Assembly: GCF_024648885.1 (NCBI RefSeq)
Contig: NZ_JANBBF010000013.1
Span: 248,001 to 312,000 of the forward strand
DNA: 64,000 nucleotides
From: Prauserella salsuginis
Lineage (GTDB): Bacteria; Actinomycetota; Actinomycetes; Mycobacteriales; Pseudonocardiaceae
Reading direction: 5' to 3'
Every line of letters begins with the position of its first letter. The stretch's first letter is position 1. Shown here in pieces: positions 38,919 to 50,108 of this stretch. Under the pieces are notes generated by a model that saw nothing but the letters and a program-made list of their open reading frames with translations, was not told the origin of the DNA and did no database searches. Position numbers and translations under genes: made by a program.

Positions 38919-39575
38919 ATGTCTGACAGGCAAGTGAAGGGCATTCTGGGCACGAAGCTCGGCATGACGCAGGTCTTCGACGAGAACAACCGGGTCGTCC
39001 CGGTGACCGTCGTGCAGACCGGGCCGAACCTCGTGACGCAGGTGCGCAATCAGGAGAAGGACGGCTACTCGGCCGTGCAGCTGGCCTACGGCGCCATCGA
39101 CCCGCGCAAGGTCAACAAGCCGGAGACGGGCCACTTCGACAAGGCCGGTGTGACGCCGCGGCGTCACGTCGCCGAGCTGCGCACGTCCGACGCGGACACC
39201 TACGAGGTCGGTCAGGAACTGACCGCCGAGGTGTTCGAGGACGGCGCGGTCGTCGACATCACCGGCACGACGAAGGGCAAGGGCTTCGCCGGCACCATGA
39301 AGCGCCACGGCTTCTCGGGCCAGGGCGCCAGCCACGGTAACCAGGCGACGCACCGCAAGCCGGGCGCCATCGGCGGCTGCGCCACGCCGGGCCGTGTGTT
39401 CAAGGGTGTCCGCATGTCCGGCCGGATGGGCAGCAACCGCGTCACCACCCAGGGCCTCAAGGTCCACCAGGTGCGTGCCGACGACGGTCTGCTGCTGATC
39501 AAGGGCGCGGTTCCCGGCCCCAGGGGCGGCCTTCTCTTCGTCCGTAGCGCCGCGAAGGGTGGTGTGACCGCATGA
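38919..39575 (+). CDS. rplC: 50S ribosomal protein L3
   Basis: L3 is an early assembly protein near the peptidyl transferase centre. The 218-residue protein has [16 protein letters not shown] at the start and the tip loop [18 protein letters not shown]. The stop overlaps rplD by four bases. Confidence 0.98.
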   Translation: MSDRQVKGILGTKLGMTQVFDENNRVVPVTVVQTGPNLVTQVRNQEKDGYSAVQLAYGAIDPRKVNKPETGHFDKAGVTPRRHVAELRTSDADTYEVGQELTAEVFEDGAVVDITGTTKGKGFAGTMKRHGFSGQGASHGNQATHRKPGAIGGCATPGRVFKGVRMSGRMGSNRVTTQGLKVHQVRADDGLLLIKGAVPGPRGGLLFVRSAAKGGVTA

Positions 39576-40264
39576 CCGCGACGATCGAGGTGAAGACCCC
39601 GGCCGGAAAGGCAGACGGCTCCGTCGAGCTGCCCGCGGAGATCTTCGACGTCCAGGCGAACATCCCGCTGATGCACCAGGTCGTGGTGGCTCAGCTGGCC
39701 GCTGCCCGGCAGGGCACGCACGACACGAAGACGCGTGGCGAGGTGTCCGGCGGTGGCCGCAAGCCGTACCGCCAGAAGGGCACCGGCCGTGCGCGTCAGG
39801 GTTCGGAGCGCGCGCCGCAGTTCACCGGCGGTGGCACCGTCCACGGTCCGACGCCGCGTGACTACGCGCAGCGCACCCCGAAGAAGATGAAGGTCGCCGC
39901 GCTGCGCGGTGCCCTGTCGGACCGGGCGCGCAACGACCAGGTCCACGCGGTGACCGCCCTGATCGACGGTGACACGCCGTCGACCAAGGAGGCCAAGAAG
40001 ACGCTGGCCGCGCTGACGAGCGGCAAGCGCGTCCTCGTGGTCCTGCACCGCGACGAGGAAACGCAGTGGCTGTCGGCCCGCAACCTCGAGAACGTCCACC
40101 TGATCACGGCGGACCAGCTCAACACCTACGACGTGCTGGTCAACGACGACGTGGTCTTCAGCAAGGCGGCGCTGGACGCCTTCCTCGCCGGCCCGGTCAA
40201 GGGCAAGGGCGCGAAGGCGACGGCGACCTCCGGCGAGGTCTCGGAAGGGAGTGACCAGCAGTGA
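39572..40264 (+). CDS. rplD: 50S ribosomal protein L4
   Basis: L4 lines the exit tunnel and in enterobacteria represses the S10 operon. 230 residues; the tunnel loop [19 protein letters not shown] is intact. The last ~20 residues are a low-complexity Lys/Ala/Thr/Ser tail. Overlapped at both ends (ATGA and GTGA). Confidence 0.98.
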   Translation: MTATIEVKTPAGKADGSVELPAEIFDVQANIPLMHQVVVAQLAAARQGTHDTKTRGEVSGGGRKPYRQKGTGRARQGSERAPQFTGGGTVHGPTPRDYAQRTPKKMKVAALRGALSDRARNDQVHAVTALIDGDTPSTKEAKKTLAALTSGKRVLVVLHRDEETQWLSARNLENVHLITADQLNTYDVLVNDDVVFSKAALDAFLAGPVKGKGAKATATSGEVSEGSDQQ

Positions 40265-40569
40265 GCTCGGTGGCCATCCCCGACCCGCGTGACATCCTCA
40301 TCGCGCCGGTGATCTCCGAGAAGTCCTACGGGCTGCTCGAGGACAACAAGTACACGTTCGTGGTCCGCCCGGACGCCAACAAGACCCAGATCAAGATCGC
40401 GGTCGAGAAGGTCTTCGGCGTCAAGGTGATCAGCGTGAACACGATCAACCGGCAGGGCAAGCGCAAGCGCACCCGCTACGGCTTCGGCAAGCGCAAGGAC
40501 ACCAAGCGCGCGATCGTCACGCTGTCGCCCGAGAGCAAGCCGATCGAGATCTTCGGCGCAGGCGCGTAA
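40261..40569 (+). CDS. rplW: 50S ribosomal protein L23
   Basis: L23 sits at the tunnel exit and docks trigger factor and SRP. The 102-residue protein starts at a GTG in the overlap with rplD; core [23 protein letters not shown] and [12 protein letters not shown]-type basic end are visible. Confidence 0.97.
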   Translation: MSSVAIPDPRDILIAPVISEKSYGLLEDNKYTFVVRPDANKTQIKIAVEKVFGVKVISVNTINRQGKRKRTRYGFGKRKDTKRAIVTLSPESKPIEIFGAGA

Positions 40570-40583
40570 GGGACTGAGTAGAC

Positions 40584-41420
40584 ATGGGTATCCGTAAGCA
40601 CAAGCCGACCACTCCGGGCCGTCGCGGCTCGAGCGTGGCCGACTTCTCCGAGATCACTCGGTCGACGCCGGAGAAGTCGCTGGTCAAGCCGGTGACGAAG
40701 ACCGGTGGTCGTAACTCCGGCGGCAAGATCACCACCCGTCACAAGGGCGGTGGCCACAAGCGCGCCTACCGGATCATCGACTTCCGTCGCAACGACAAGG
40801 ACGGCATCCCCGCCAAGGTCGCGCACATCGAGTACGACCCCAACCGGACGGCTCGTATCGCGCTCCTGCACTACGCGGACGGCGAGAAGCGCTACATCAT
40901 CGCGCCGGACAAGCTGAAGCAGGGCCACACGGTGGAGAACGGCCCGTCGGCCGACATCAAGCCGGGCAACAACCTGCCGCTCCGGAACATCCCGGTCGGC
41001 ACCGTGGTGCACGCGATCGAGCTCCGCCCCGGTGGCGGCGCGAAGATCGCGCGTTCGGCAGGCGCCCGCGTGCAGCTCGTCGCCAAGGACGGCCCGTACG
41101 CCCAGCTGCGGATGCCTTCGGGCGAGATCCGCAACGTGGACGTGCGTAACCGCGCCACGGTCGGCGAGGTCGGCAACTCCGAGCACTCCAACATCAGCTG
41201 GGGCAAGGCGGGCCGCAACCGCTGGCGTGGCAAGCGCCCGACGGTGCGTGGTGTCGTCATGAACCCGATCGACCACCCGCACGGTGGTGGTGAGGGTAAG
41301 AGCTCCGGTGGTCGCCACCCGGTGAACCCGAACGGCAGGCCGGAAGGCCGCACCCGCCGTCGCAAGGAAAGCGACAAGATGATCGTCCGCCGCCGGAAGA
41401 CCGGCAAGAAGAAGCGCTGA
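40584..41420 (+). CDS. rplB: 50S ribosomal protein L2
   Basis: L2 binds 23S rRNA near the peptidyl transferase centre and is needed for subunit joining. The 278-residue protein carries the C-terminal signature [17 protein letters not shown] and the conserved KPTTPGRRG start. Confidence 0.98.
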   Translation: MGIRKHKPTTPGRRGSSVADFSEITRSTPEKSLVKPVTKTGGRNSGGKITTRHKGGGHKRAYRIIDFRRNDKDGIPAKVAHIEYDPNRTARIALLHYADGEKRYIIAPDKLKQGHTVENGPSADIKPGNNLPLRNIPVGTVVHAIELRPGGGAKIARSAGARVQLVAKDGPYAQLRMPSGEIRNVDVRNRATVGEVGNSEHSNISWGKAGRNRWRGKRPTVRGVVMNPIDHPHGGGEGKSSGGRHPVNPNGRPEGRTRRRKESDKMIVRRRKTGKKKR

Positions 41421-41438
41421 GCAGGGAGGTAGAAGAAC

Positions 41439-41720
41439 ATGCCGCGTAGCCTGAAAAAGGGCCCCTTCGTGGACGACCACCTGCTCAAGAAGGTGGACGC
41501 GCTCAACGAGTCGGGCAAGAAGACCGTGATCAAGACCTGGTCCCGCCGGTCCACGATCATTCCGGACATGCTGGGCCACACGCTCGCGGTGCACGACGGC
41601 CGCAAGCACGTTCCGGTTTTCGTCACCGAGGCCATGGTCGGCCACAAGCTGGGCGAGTTCGCCCCGACGCGGACCTTCAAGGGTCACGTCAAGGACGACC
41701 GCAAATCTCGTCGCCGCTGA
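41439..41720 (+). CDS. rpsS: 30S ribosomal protein S19
   Basis: A 30S head protein partnered with S13. The 93-residue protein begins [18 protein letters not shown] and has [15 protein letters not shown] and [13 protein letters not shown]. Ribosome binding site AGGGAGG. Confidence 0.98.
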   Translation: MPRSLKKGPFVDDHLLKKVDALNESGKKTVIKTWSRRSTIIPDMLGHTLAVHDGRKHVPVFVTEAMVGHKLGEFAPTRTFKGHVKDDRKSRRR

Positions 41721-41750
41721 AGCAGCGCACCTTAAGAGAAGGAAGTAACG

Positions 41751-42161
41751 ATGAACGCGCGTAACGACGCGGTAGCCGAGCAGGAGACCCTGCCGACGGC
41801 TTTCGCGCGGGCTCGCTTCGTCCGGGACTCGCCGACCAAGGTGCGCCGGGTGATCGAGCTGATCAAGGGTCAGAACGCGAACGACGCTCTGACGACGCTG
41901 AAGTACTCGCCGCAGGCCGCGGCGTACCAGCTGTCCAAGGTCCTCGCGAGCGCGATGGCCAACGCCGAGAACAACCTCGACCTGGACCCCGACACGCTGT
42001 GGGTGAAGAACGCCTACGCGGATGACGGTCCGACGCTCAAGCGTATCCAGCCGCGCGCCCAGGGGCGGGCGTTCCGGATCCGCAAGCGGACGAGCCACAT
42101 CACCGTCGAGGTCGAGTCCCGTCCTGAGGCGAAGAAGAGCAAGAAGGCAGGTGGCCGGTAG
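41751..42161 (+). CDS. rplV: 50S ribosomal protein L22
   Basis: L22 lines the exit tunnel. The 136-residue protein has [20 protein letters not shown] and the tunnel loop [20 protein letters not shown]. The stop overlaps the rpsC GTG start by one base (TAGTG). Confidence 0.98.
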   Translation: MNARNDAVAEQETLPTAFARARFVRDSPTKVRRVIELIKGQNANDALTTLKYSPQAAAYQLSKVLASAMANAENNLDLDPDTLWVKNAYADDGPTLKRIQPRAQGRAFRIRKRTSHITVEVESRPEAKKSKKAGGR

Positions 42162-42997
42162 TGGGCCAGAAGATCAACCCGCACGGCTTCCGGCTCGGGA
42201 TCACCACGGACTGGAAGTCTCGCTGGTACGCCGACAAGCAGTACTCGGACTACGTGGCCGAGGACGTCAAGATCCGCAAGCTCCTGTCCACGGGCATGGA
42301 GCGGGCGGGCATCTCCAAGGTGGAGATCGAGCGCACCCGTGACCGGGTCCGCGTCGACATCCACACCGCGCGGCCGGGCATCGTCATCGGCCGCCGCGGC
42401 GCCGAGGCCGACCGCATCCGCGGTTCGCTGGAGAAGCTGACCGGCAAGCAGGTGCAGCTCAACATCCTCGAGGTGAAGAACTCCGAGGCCGACGCCCAGC
42501 TGGTTGCGCAGGGCATCGCGGAGCAGCTGTCCAACCGTGTCGCGTTCCGGCGTGCCATGCGCAAGGCGATCCAGACGTCCATGCGGTCGCCGCAGGTCAA
42601 GGGCATTCGCGTGCAGTGCAGCGGTCGTCTCGGCGGCGCCGAGATGTCCCGCTCCGAGCACTACCGCGACGGCCGGGTCCCGCTGCACACGCTGCGTGCC
42701 GACATCGACTACGGCTTCTTCGAGGCCAAGACGACGTTCGGTCGCATCGGCGTGAAGGTCTGGATCTACAAGGGCGAGCTCGTCGGCGGACTGAAGGCCA
42801 AGGCCGAGCGTGACGCCGCCGCGGCGGCCGAGCGCCAGCCGCGCCGCGAGCGTCCGCAGCGGCGTCGTGGTGGTGCCTCCGGTACCACGCCGACGTCGAC
42901 CGAGGCCGGCCGTGCCGCCAAGGCCGACACAGACGTCGCGTCCGCAAGCGCCCCCGAGGTGGCTTCGCCGGACGCTGCAGAGAAGACGGAGGGCTGA
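42161..42997 (+). CDS. rpsC: 30S ribosomal protein S3
   Basis: S3 forms part of the mRNA entry channel and helicase site. The 278-residue protein has the KH domain with [11 protein letters not shown] and the C-terminal domain [20 protein letters not shown]. The last ~60 residues are a low-complexity tail, first Arg-rich and then Ala/Ser/Glu-rich, as is common in actinobacteria. Confidence 0.98.
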   Translation: MGQKINPHGFRLGITTDWKSRWYADKQYSDYVAEDVKIRKLLSTGMERAGISKVEIERTRDRVRVDIHTARPGIVIGRRGAEADRIRGSLEKLTGKQVQLNILEVKNSEADAQLVAQGIAEQLSNRVAFRRAMRKAIQTSMRSPQVKGIRVQCSGRLGGAEMSRSEHYRDGRVPLHTLRADIDYGFFEAKTTFGRIGVKVWIYKGELVGGLKAKAERDAAAAAERQPRRERPQRRRGGASGTTPTSTEAGRAAKADTDVASASAPEVASPDAAEKTEG

Positions 42998-43000
42998 GGC

Positions 43001-43420
43001 GTGCTCATCCCACGCAAGGTCAAGCACCGTAAGCAGCACGCGCCGAAGCGCAAGGGTGCCGCCAAGGGCGGCACGAAGGTCACCTTCGGTGACTACGGCA
43101 TCCAGGCGCTCGAGCACGCCTACGTGACGAACCGGCAGATCGAGTCCGCTCGTATCGCCATGACGCGCCACATCAAGCGTGGCGGGAAGATCTGGATCAA
43201 CATCTTCCCGGACCGTCCGCTCACGAAGAAGCCGGCCGAGACCCGCATGGGTTCCGGTAAGGGTTCGCCCGAGTGGTGGGTCGCCAACGTCAAGCCGGGC
43301 CGCGTGATGTTCGAGATGAGCTTTCCGAACGAGGCCGTGGCCCGTGAGGCCATGCGCCGCGCGATCCACAAGTTGCCGATGAAGTGCAGGATCGTGAGCC
43401 GTGAAGGTGGTGAGTTCTGA
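43001..43420 (+). CDS. rplP: 50S ribosomal protein L16
   Basis: L16 organises the A-site tRNA elbow region. The 139-residue protein starts at GTG, begins [18 protein letters not shown] and contains [19 protein letters not shown]. The stop overlaps the rpmC start. Confidence 0.98.
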   Translation: MLIPRKVKHRKQHAPKRKGAAKGGTKVTFGDYGIQALEHAYVTNRQIESARIAMTRHIKRGGKIWINIFPDRPLTKKPAETRMGSGKGSPEWWVANVKPGRVMFEMSFPNEAVAREAMRRAIHKLPMKCRIVSREGGEF

Positions 43421-43671
43421 TGGCGGCAGCTGGAGTTGCTGCGTCGGAGCTGCGTGAGCTTACTGCGGAAGAGCTCGTGCTGCGTCTGAAGGAATCCAAG
43501 GAGGAACTGTTCAACCTCCGGTTCCAGATGGCGACCGGCCAGCTCGACAACAACCGCAGGCTTCGCACGGTCCGCGCGGACATCGCGCGCATCTACACCG
43601 TGATGCGTGAGCGCGAGCTCGGTCTCTCGATCGCGCCTGACGAGACTGACGAGAGTGAAGGTGCCGCATGA
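43420..43671 (+). CDS. rpmC: 50S ribosomal protein L29
   Basis: L29 lies at the tunnel exit beside L23. The core ([44 protein letters not shown]) is standard. At 83 residues it is longer than the usual 60-75, with an acidic end typical of actinobacteria. Overlaps rplP (TGATG) and rpsQ (ATGA). Confidence 0.97.
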   Translation: MAAAGVAASELRELTAEELVLRLKESKEELFNLRFQMATGQLDNNRRLRTVRADIARIYTVMRERELGLSIAPDETDESEGAA

Positions 43672-43949
43672 GCGAGCCGGTACAGAAGGCTGACTCCGGT
43701 CGGAACTACCGGAAGGTCCGTGAGGGCCTGGTCGTGTCCGACAAGATGGACAAGACGATTGTCGTGGAGCTCGAGGACCGCAAGAAGCACCCGCTGTACG
43801 GCAAGGTCATGCGCTCGACCAAGAAGGTCAAGGCGCACGACGAGCAGAACACGGCCGGCGTGGGCGACCGCGTCATCGTGATGGAGACCCGCCCGCTGTC
43901 CGCCACGAAGCGGTACCGGCTGGTCGAGATCCGCGAGAAGGCCAAGTAA
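43668..43949 (+). CDS. rpsQ: 30S ribosomal protein S17
   Basis: S17 is a primary 16S rRNA binder of the 30S body. The 93-residue protein has the OB-fold core [20 protein letters not shown] and [14 protein letters not shown]. Four-base overlap with rpmC. Confidence 0.98.
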   Translation: MSEPVQKADSGRNYRKVREGLVVSDKMDKTIVVELEDRKKHPLYGKVMRSTKKVKAHDEQNTAGVGDRVIVMETRPLSATKRYRLVEIREKAK

Positions 43950-44030
43950 TCAGGGGGCAGAAGCAGCCCCATTCGTTCCGCCAGGCTCGGTATCAACCCC
44001 CGAGAACCGGCGCGACATACAGGAGTTGAC

Positions 44031-44399
44031 GTGATCCAGCAGGAGTCGCGACTGCGAGTCGCCGACAACACGGGTGCCAAGGAGATCCTGACCATCCGCG
44101 TGCTCGGTGGCTCGGGGCGGCGCTACGCGGGCCTCGGCGACGTCATCGTCGCCACCGTCAAGGACGCCATCCCGGGCGCCAATGTGAAGCGTGGTGACGT
44201 CGTCAAGGCGGTCATCGTCCGTACAGCGAAGGAGAGGCGTCGCCCCGACGGCTCCTACATCCGCTTCGACGAGAACGCCGCGGTGCTCATCAAGAACGAC
44301 AACGAGCCGCGAGGCACGCGCATCTTCGGACCGGTCGGTCGCGAGCTGCGCGACCGCAAGTTCATGAAGATCATCTCGCTGGCGCCGGAGGTGCTCTGA
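44031..44399 (+). CDS. rplN: 50S ribosomal protein L14
   Basis: L14 forms part of an inter-subunit bridge and binds RsfS. The 122-residue protein starts at GTG after AGGAG and begins [18 protein letters not shown]. An 81-base gap separates it from rpsQ; I see no separate gene there. rplX begins directly after the stop. Confidence 0.98.
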   Translation: MIQQESRLRVADNTGAKEILTIRVLGGSGRRYAGLGDVIVATVKDAIPGANVKRGDVVKAVIVRTAKERRRPDGSYIRFDENAAVLIKNDNEPRGTRIFGPVGRELRDRKFMKIISLAPEVL

Positions 44400-44714
44400 A
44401 TGAAGGTCAAGAAGGGCGACACCGTTCTCGTCGTCGCGGGCAAGGACAAGGGTGCGAAGGGCAAGGTCATCAAGGCCGACCCGGAGCGCAGCAAGGTCCT
44501 CGTCGAGGGCGTGAACCGGATCAAGAAGCACACGCGGATCTCCCAGAACCAGCGTGGTGCCGAGTCCGGCGGCATCGTCACCCAGGAGGCCCCGATCCAC
44601 GTGTCGAACGTGATGGTCGTGGACTCCGACGGCAACCCGACCCGGGTCGGCTACCGCTTCGACGAGGACGGCAAGAAGGTTCGGATCTCGCGTAAGACGG
44701 GCAAGGACATCTGA
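44400..44714 (+). CDS. rplX: 50S ribosomal protein L24
   Basis: L24 is an assembly initiator of the 50S subunit. The 104-residue protein has the KOW start [21 protein letters not shown]. The stop overlaps rplE by one base. Confidence 0.98.
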   Translation: MKVKKGDTVLVVAGKDKGAKGKVIKADPERSKVLVEGVNRIKKHTRISQNQRGAESGGIVTQEAPIHVSNVMVVDSDGNPTRVGYRFDEDGKKVRISRKTGKDI

Positions 44715-45283
44715 TGACGACCGCAGAGACGACATACCCGACCCCGCGGCTCAAGGTCCGCTACCGCGAGGAGATCGCGGGCCAGCTGCGCGCGGAGTTC
44801 GACCTCAAGAACGTGCACCAGATTCCCGGTGTCACGAAGGTCGTCGTGAACATGGGCGTCGGCGACGCCGCCCGCGACAGCAAGCTCATCGAAGGCGCCG
44901 TGCGTGACCTGGCCGCCATCACCGGGCAGAAGCCCGAGGTGCGCAAGGCCCGCAAGTCCATCGCGCAGTTCAAGCTGCGTGAGGGCATGCCGATCGGTGC
45001 GCGCGTGACGCTGCGCGGCGACCGCATGTGGGAGTTCCTGGACCGGCTGCTCAACATCGCGCTGCCGCGTATCCGCGACTTCCGCGGACTGTCGAGCAAG
45101 CAGTTCGACGGGCACGGCAACTACACGTTCGGCCTGTCGGAGCAGTCGATGTTCCACGAGATCGACCCCGACTCCATCGACCGCCCGCGCGGCATGGACG
45201 TCACGGTCGTAACCACCGCCAACAACGACGACGAAGGCCGTGCGCTGCTCCGCAAGCTCGGCTTCCCCTTTAAGGAGGCGTGA
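44714..45283 (+). CDS. rplE: 50S ribosomal protein L5
   Basis: L5 binds 5S rRNA in the central protuberance. The 189-residue protein has [33 protein letters not shown] and the end [14 protein letters not shown]. rpsN follows after three bases. Confidence 0.98.
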   Translation: MTTAETTYPTPRLKVRYREEIAGQLRAEFDLKNVHQIPGVTKVVVNMGVGDAARDSKLIEGAVRDLAAITGQKPEVRKARKSIAQFKLREGMPIGARVTLRGDRMWEFLDRLLNIALPRIRDFRGLSSKQFDGHGNYTFGLSEQSMFHEIDPDSIDRPRGMDVTVVTTANNDDEGRALLRKLGFPFKEA

Positions 45284-45286
45284 GCC

Positions 45287-45472
45287 ATGGCTAAGAAGTC
45301 CCTCATCGCCAAGGCCGCTCGGAAGCCGAAGTTCAAGGTGCGGGCCTACACCCGTTGCCAGCGTTGCGGCCGGCCGCACTCGGTCTACCGCAAGTTCGGC
45401 CTCTGCCGTATCTGCCTGCGGGAAATGGCGCACGCGGGACAGCTTCCCGGCGTGAGCAAGTCCAGCTGGTGA
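45287..45472 (+). CDS. rpsN: 30S ribosomal protein S14, zinc-binding type Z
   Basis: A 61-residue short S14 with the zinc site [20 protein letters not shown]. Actinobacteria often carry a second, zinc-free S14 elsewhere, controlled by Zur; this is the C+ form kept in the spc operon. Confidence 0.97.
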   Translation: MAKKSLIAKAARKPKFKVRAYTRCQRCGRPHSVYRKFGLCRICLREMAHAGQLPGVSKSSW

Positions 45473-45551
45473 AGGCGCCCCGATAACTCCCACTTCGCCA
45501 CAGGCCCCGGCCGCGCCGGGGAACCAGGGCGAGAAAGGTTGACAGGTCACC

Positions 45552-45950
45552 ATGACGATGACCGACCCGATCGCAGACTTCCTGACACGTCTGCGGAACG
45601 CGAACTCGGCGCACCACGACGAGGTGACGCTCCCGCACTCGAAGATCAAGGAGAACATCTCCGAGATCCTCAAGCGTGAGGGCTACATCGCGGACTACAG
45701 CACCGAGCCCGGCGAGAAGCACAAGAACCTCGTCGTGAACCTCAAGTTCGGGCCGAACCGTGAACGCAGCATCGCCGGCCTTCGCCGCGTGTCGAAGCCG
45801 GGTCTGCGTGTGTACGCGAAATCCAACAACCTGCCGAAGGTTCTCGGCGGCCTCGGCGTCGCGATCATCTCGACGTCCGGCGGCCTCCAGACCGACCGTC
45901 AGGCCATGCGCAACGGCGTGGGCGGCGAAGTCCTCGCCTACGTCTGGTAA
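45552..45950 (+). CDS. rpsH: 30S ribosomal protein S8
   Basis: S8 is a central 16S rRNA binder and in E. coli represses the spc operon. The 132-residue protein begins [18 protein letters not shown] and ends GGEVLAYVW. Confidence 0.98.
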   Translation: MTMTDPIADFLTRLRNANSAHHDEVTLPHSKIKENISEILKREGYIADYSTEPGEKHKNLVVNLKFGPNRERSIAGLRRVSKPGLRVYAKSNNLPKVLGGLGVAIISTSGGLQTDRQAMRNGVGGEVLAYVW

Positions 45951-45966
45951 GGGAGGGGACAAGGCA

Positions 45967-46506
45967 ATGTCACGCATTGGAAAGCTGCCGATCACCGTCC
46001 CCTCCGGGGTCGAGGTGAACATCGACGGCCAGCACGTGTCGGTGAAGGGCCCGAAGGGCACCCTTGAGCACACCGTGCCGGAGCCGATCGTCGTCGAGCG
46101 CGACGAGGACAGCGCGATCGTGGTGAAGCGCCCGGACGACGAGCGTGAGAACCGGTCACTGCACGGCCTCACGCGGACGCTGGTGAACAACCTGGTCGTC
46201 GGCGTCAGCGAAGGCTACGAGCGGAAGATGGAGATCCACGGGGTCGGTTACCGCGTGCAGGCCAAGGGCTCGGACCTCGAGTTCGCCCTCGGCTATAGCC
46301 ACCCGGTACTGATCAAGGCTCCGGAGGGCATCACGTTCAGCGTGGAGAGCCCGACGAAGTTCTCGGTGGCCGGCATCGACAAGCAGAAGGTCGGCCAGAC
46401 CGCTGCGGTCATCCGCAAGCTGCGGCGTCCGGACCCGTACAAGGGCAAGGGCCTGCGCTACGAGGGTGAGCGCATCCGTCGCAAGGTCGGAAAGACGGGT
46501 AAGTGA
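45967..46506 (+). CDS. rplF: 50S ribosomal protein L6
   Basis: L6 is near the sarcin-ricin loop. The 179-residue protein starts at ATG 45967 ([17 protein letters not shown]) after GGAGGGG; the frame remains open upstream inside rpsH. The C-terminal signature [22 protein letters not shown] is complete. Confidence 0.98.
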   Translation: MSRIGKLPITVPSGVEVNIDGQHVSVKGPKGTLEHTVPEPIVVERDEDSAIVVKRPDDERENRSLHGLTRTLVNNLVVGVSEGYERKMEIHGVGYRVQAKGSDLEFALGYSHPVLIKAPEGITFSVESPTKFSVAGIDKQKVGQTAAVIRKLRRPDPYKGKGLRYEGERIRRKVGKTGK

Positions 46507-46508
46507 TC

Positions 46509-46907
46509 ATGAGCGAAACGGTTACGAAGCGCAGGCCGATCGGCAAGGACGTCTCGACCCGTCGCCGCGTGAGCAAGGCTCGCCGGCACAACCGGCTGCG
46601 CAAGAAGATCTTCGGCACCGCGGAGCGTCCGCGGCTGTCGGTGAAGCGTTCCTCCCGGCACATCTACGTGCAGCTGATCGACGACGTGACGGGCCACACC
46701 ATGGCCTCGGCGTCGACGCTCGAGGCCGACGTGGCCGCCGTCGAGGGCGACAAGAAGGCCAAGGCCGCCAAGGTCGGCGAGCTGGTGGCCTCCCGCGCCA
46801 AGAACGCGGGTGTCGAGTCCGCGGTGTTCGACCGGGGCGGCAACGCCTACCACGGCCGGATCGCGGCGCTGGCCGACGCCGCTCGCGAAGCGGGGTTGGA
46901 ATTCTGA
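46509..46907 (+). CDS. rplR: 50S ribosomal protein L18
   Basis: L18 binds 5S rRNA with L5. From the ATG at 46509 it has 132 residues ([21 protein letters not shown]); a GTG two codons earlier (46503) overlaps the rplF stop and is the alternative start. The core [18 protein letters not shown] and the end [23 protein letters not shown] are standard. Confidence 0.96.
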   Translation: MSETVTKRRPIGKDVSTRRRVSKARRHNRLRKKIFGTAERPRLSVKRSSRHIYVQLIDDVTGHTMASASTLEADVAAVEGDKKAKAAKVGELVASRAKNAGVESAVFDRGGNAYHGRIAALADAAREAGLEF

Positions 46908-46942
46908 TGGTGAACAAGTTCGAGAACGGAAGGAACGCCTGA
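46907..46942 (+). other. Eleven-codon mini-ORF bridging rplR and rpsE
   Basis: ATG at 46907 shares its A with the rplR stop, reads [11 protein letters not shown], and ends at a TGA whose A starts rpsE (TGATG at both ends). It contains the rpsE ribosome binding site (GGAAGGA). It could couple translation of the two genes; it may equally be chance in the 34-base spacer. Confidence 0.3.
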
Positions 46943-47583
46943 TGCCGGGACGTACGCGGCAATCCGGCGGCCAGGGCGGGCCCGGCGAGCAGCAGAACCG
47001 CGAGCGCGGTGGCGGCCGGGACCGCAGGGACCGTCGTGACGGTGGCCGTGGCGGGGCGGCCCAGGACAAGAACCCGCACCTCGAGCGCGTCGTAGCGATC
47101 AACCGCGTGGCCAAGGTCGTCAAGGGCGGTCGTCGCTTCAGCTTCACCGCTCTGGTCGTGGTCGGTGACGGCGACGGTCAGGTCGGCGTCGGCTACGGCA
47201 AGGCCAAGGAGGTGCCCTCGGCGATCGCCAAGGGTGTCGAGGAGGCCAAGAAGAACTTCTTCCGCGTGCCCCGCATCGGCGGCACCATCCCGCACCCGGT
47301 TCAGGGTGAGGACGCCGCCGGCGTGGTGCTGCTCCGTCCGGCCTCCGCCGGTACCGGTGTCATCGCCGGTGGCCCGGTGCGTGCCGTGCTGGAGTGCGCG
47401 GGTGTGCACGACGTGCTGTCGAAGTCGCTGGGCTCCGACAACGCGATCAACATCGTGCACGCGACCGTGGCCGCGCTGAAGGGTCTGTCCCGTCCGGAAG
47501 AGGTGGCGGCCCGTCGCGGTCTGCCGCTCGAGGACGTCGCGCCGGCGCGGATGCTGCGCCAGCGTGCGGGTCAGGAGGTCTGA
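46942..47583 (+). CDS. rpsE: 30S ribosomal protein S5
   Basis: S5 helps accuracy and is the spectinomycin target. The 213-residue protein has a Gly/Arg/Gln-rich N-terminal extension of ~50 residues common in actinobacteria, then [21 protein letters not shown] and [15 protein letters not shown]. The ATG at 46942 follows GGAAGGA; longer in-frame starts lie within rplR. Confidence 0.97.
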   Translation: MPGRTRQSGGQGGPGEQQNRERGGGRDRRDRRDGGRGGAAQDKNPHLERVVAINRVAKVVKGGRRFSFTALVVVGDGDGQVGVGYGKAKEVPSAIAKGVEEAKKNFFRVPRIGGTIPHPVQGEDAAGVVLLRPASAGTGVIAGGPVRAVLECAGVHDVLSKSLGSDNAINIVHATVAALKGLSRPEEVAARRGLPLEDVAPARMLRQRAGQEV

Positions 47584-47584
47584 G

Positions 47585-47770
47585 ATGGCGCAGCTGAAGG
47601 TCACCCAGATCAAGAGTACGATCGGCACGCGGCAGAACCACCGGGAGACCCTGCGTACCCTGGGACTGCGGAAGATCCGCCAGTCCGTGGTACGTGAGGA
47701 CACTCCCGACGTTCGCGGCCTGGTTCGCACGGTGCGGCACCTGGTGAGCGTGGAGGAGGTCAACTCATGA
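47585..47770 (+). CDS. rpmD: 50S ribosomal protein L30
   Basis: A 61-residue protein: [21 protein letters not shown], then [14 protein letters not shown]. It starts just after the rpsE stop and overlaps rplO by four bases (ATGA). Confidence 0.97.
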   Translation: MAQLKVTQIKSTIGTRQNHRETLRTLGLRKIRQSVVREDTPDVRGLVRTVRHLVSVEEVNS

Positions 47771-48210
47771 CCATCAAGATCCATGACCTGAAGCCCGCCC
47801 CCGGCGCCAAGCGCGAGAAGATGCGTGTCGGCCGTGGTGAGGGTTCGAAGGGCAAGACCGCCGGTCGCGGTACGAAGGGCACCAAGGCCCGGAAGAACGT
47901 GCCCGCCGGCTTCGAGGGTGGGCAGATGCCCATCCAGATGCGGCTCCCGAAGCTGCGTGGCTTCAAGAACCGCTTCCGTACCGAGTACCAGCCGGTGAAC
48001 GTGGGCGACATCGCCCGCGTGTTCGCCGACGGCGGCAAGGTGGGCAAGGACGAGCTCGTCGGCAGCGGCCTCGTCCGCAAGGGCCACCTGGTCAAGGTCC
48101 TCGGCAACGGTGACGTCGACGGCGTCAAGCTCGAGGTTTCGGCCGACGCGTTCTCCAAGAGCGCGAAGGAGAAGCTCGAGGCCGCGGGTGGCTCGGCCAC
48201 CACGCTCTGA
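47767..48210 (+). CDS. rplO: 50S ribosomal protein L15
   Basis: A late-assembly 50S protein, 147 residues, with [22 protein letters not shown] and the C-terminal [21 protein letters not shown]. It is the last ribosomal gene before secY and ends at a terminator. Confidence 0.98.
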   Translation: MTIKIHDLKPAPGAKREKMRVGRGEGSKGKTAGRGTKGTKARKNVPAGFEGGQMPIQMRLPKLRGFKNRFRTEYQPVNVGDIARVFADGGKVGKDELVGSGLVRKGHLVKVLGNGDVDGVKLEVSADAFSKSAKEKLEAAGGSATTL

Positions 48211-48227
48211 CGCTCGAAGGTTCGCGG

Positions 48228-48268
48228 CAGCGGCCCGTCCGGCAACAGCCGGGCGGGCCGCTGTTGTG
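48228..48268 (+). terminator. Terminator after rplO
   Basis: CAGCGGCCCG (48228-48237) pairs with CGGGCCGCTG (48254-48263), with an inner GGC/GCC pair, and a short T/G tail follows. Confidence 0.75.
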
Positions 48269-48800
48269 TGTGCGCCGGTTGTGCATGTGCCATGCCGACG
48301 CTCGGCGTGGCGGGGCGGCGACGGCCCGCGGGTGTGAGTGCGGTCGGCGTCGTGCGTATACGTGCGCGCGGTGACGAGGTGTCCGCGTGCGTGCGGGAAT
48401 CCTGGCGCGTGCGGACCGAACACGCGGGGCTGAGTGACCGGCACTCAGTGAGAGGGACCCAGTGAGTGGGGCGCGGCAGGGCGCGTGCGGCCGCGGTGTA
48501 GGTCGGGAGACGGCAGGCGGCGAGAGGCCCGGCGGGCGGCGCGGTGTGGCGTTCGTCGCGTCGACGGCGCCGGGCGGGACCGCTGCGCAACTTCCGTAGG
48601 TAGCCTGCGGTCAGTTCGGCAACTCGGTGAATCGCCAGCCTGAGCGGCTGTTAGAGTCGTCGAGGCGCCTGGGGACGTCCCCTGTCTTCAAGCGTCCGTC
48701 TGGCCAGTCCGCCAGCGAAGTGAGTCGTCCCGCCGGCGTCCGAGACCGTCGGCCAAGCCGTTCGCCGGAACCGCCGGCGACGCCTGAGGAGGTCCCCCGC
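48269..48800 (+). promoter_or_regulatory. Gap upstream of secY (about 530 bases)
   Basis: No gene is supported; the open frames are extensions or shadows with Arg/Pro/Cys-rich composition. A TAGAGT at 48652-48657 is a possible -10 box for the secY-adk-map transcript; no good -35 is seen. In many bacteria secY follows rplO directly, so the terminator plus gap means secY is separately transcribed here. Confidence 0.4.
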
Positions 48801-50108
48801 GTGCTCAGCGCCTTCCGCTCGGCTCTCGCCACGCCGGACCTGCGCAAGAAGATCCTGTTCACGTTGATGATCGTGGCCGTGTACCGGCTCGGTGCGGTCA
48901 TTCCAGCACCTGGCGTCTCGTACAACAGCGTTCAGGCTTGTCAGGCGCAGGTCGAGGGTCAGAGTTTCTTCACGCTGCTGAACCTGTTCAGCGGCGGTGC
49001 GCTCCTTCAGCTCTCCGTCTTCGCGACGGGCATCATGCCGTACATCACGGCGAGCATCATCGTGCAGCTACTCACGGTGGTCATTCCGCACTTCGAGGAG
49101 CTGAAGAAGGAGGGCCAGTCCGGTCAGGGCAAGCTGACGCAGTACACGCGCTACCTGACGATCGCGCTGGCCATCCTCCAGGCCACCGGCGTCATCGCGC
49201 TGGCAGAGCGCGGCGGGATGTTCCCGAACTGCACCGAGTCGATCTTCCCCGACGGCGGCGTCGCTACGTTGGCCATCACGGTCCTGACGATGACCGCCGG
49301 TACGGCCATGATGATGTGGCTCGGTGAGCTGATCACCGAACGCGGTGTCGGCAACGGTATGTCGCTGCTGATCTTCCTGAACATCGCGGCGCAGATCCCG
49401 GCCGAGGGCGCCAACATCCTGAACCAGAACTCGCCTGCGGTGTTCGCGTTCGTCTGCCTGCTGGCGCTGGTGATCATCGCGAGCGTCGTCTTCGTCGAGC
49501 AGGGACAGCGCCGGATCCCGGTGCAGTACGCCAAGCGCATGGTCGGCAGGCGGATGTACGGGGGCACGTCGACCTATCTGCCGATCAAGGTCAACCAGGC
49601 CGGTGTCATTCCGGTGATCTTCGGCTCGTCGCTGCTGTACCTGCCGGACCTGCTGGTGAACCTCACCGGCGACCCGCAGAACCCGGGCGGCTTCACGCAG
49701 TTCATCCAGACGTACCTGAGTGATCAGAGCAGCTGGCTGCACATGGTGCTGTACTTCGCTCTGATCATCTTCTTCACGTACTTCTACATCACGATCACCT
49801 TCAACGTTGACGATCGCGCCGAGGAGATGAAGAAGTTCGGCGGCTTCATCCCGGGTATCCGTCCGGGTAGGCCGACCGCCGAGTACTTGCGCTTCGTGCT
49901 GAGCAGGATCACGTTGCCCGGATCGATCTACCTTGGCATCGTGGCAATCCTGCCGAACTTCTTCCTGTCCCTCACCGGCGAAGGCCAGAACCAGAACTTC
50001 CCGCTCGGCGGTACCGCGGTTCTGATCATGGTCGGTGTCGGACTGGACACGGTGAAGCAGATCGAAAGCCAGCTCATGCAGCGCAACTACGAAGGGTTCC
50101 TCCGATGA
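48801..50108 (+). CDS. secY: Preprotein translocase subunit SecY
   Basis: The channel of the general secretion pathway. 435 residues from the GTG at 48801 with TGAGGAGG upstream; the frame is open to 48627, but the added part is Arg/Pro-rich. About ten membrane helices are visible, from [23 protein letters not shown] to the last helix [19 protein letters not shown], with the cytoplasmic loop [16 protein letters not shown] that binds the ribosome and SecA. The stop overlaps adk (ATGA). Confidence 0.97.
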   Translation: MLSAFRSALATPDLRKKILFTLMIVAVYRLGAVIPAPGVSYNSVQACQAQVEGQSFFTLLNLFSGGALLQLSVFATGIMPYITASIIVQLLTVVIPHFEELKKEGQSGQGKLTQYTRYLTIALAILQATGVIALAERGGMFPNCTESIFPDGGVATLAITVLTMTAGTAMMMWLGELITERGVGNGMSLLIFLNIAAQIPAEGANILNQNSPAVFAFVCLLALVIIASVVFVEQGQRRIPVQYAKRMVGRRMYGGTSTYLPIKVNQAGVIPVIFGSSLLYLPDLLVNLTGDPQNPGGFTQFIQTYLSDQSSWLHMVLYFALIIFFTYFYITITFNVDDRAEEMKKFGGFIPGIRPGRPTAEYLRFVLSRITLPGSIYLGIVAILPNFFLSLTGEGQNQNFPLGGTAVLIMVGVGLDTVKQIESQLMQRNYEGFLR

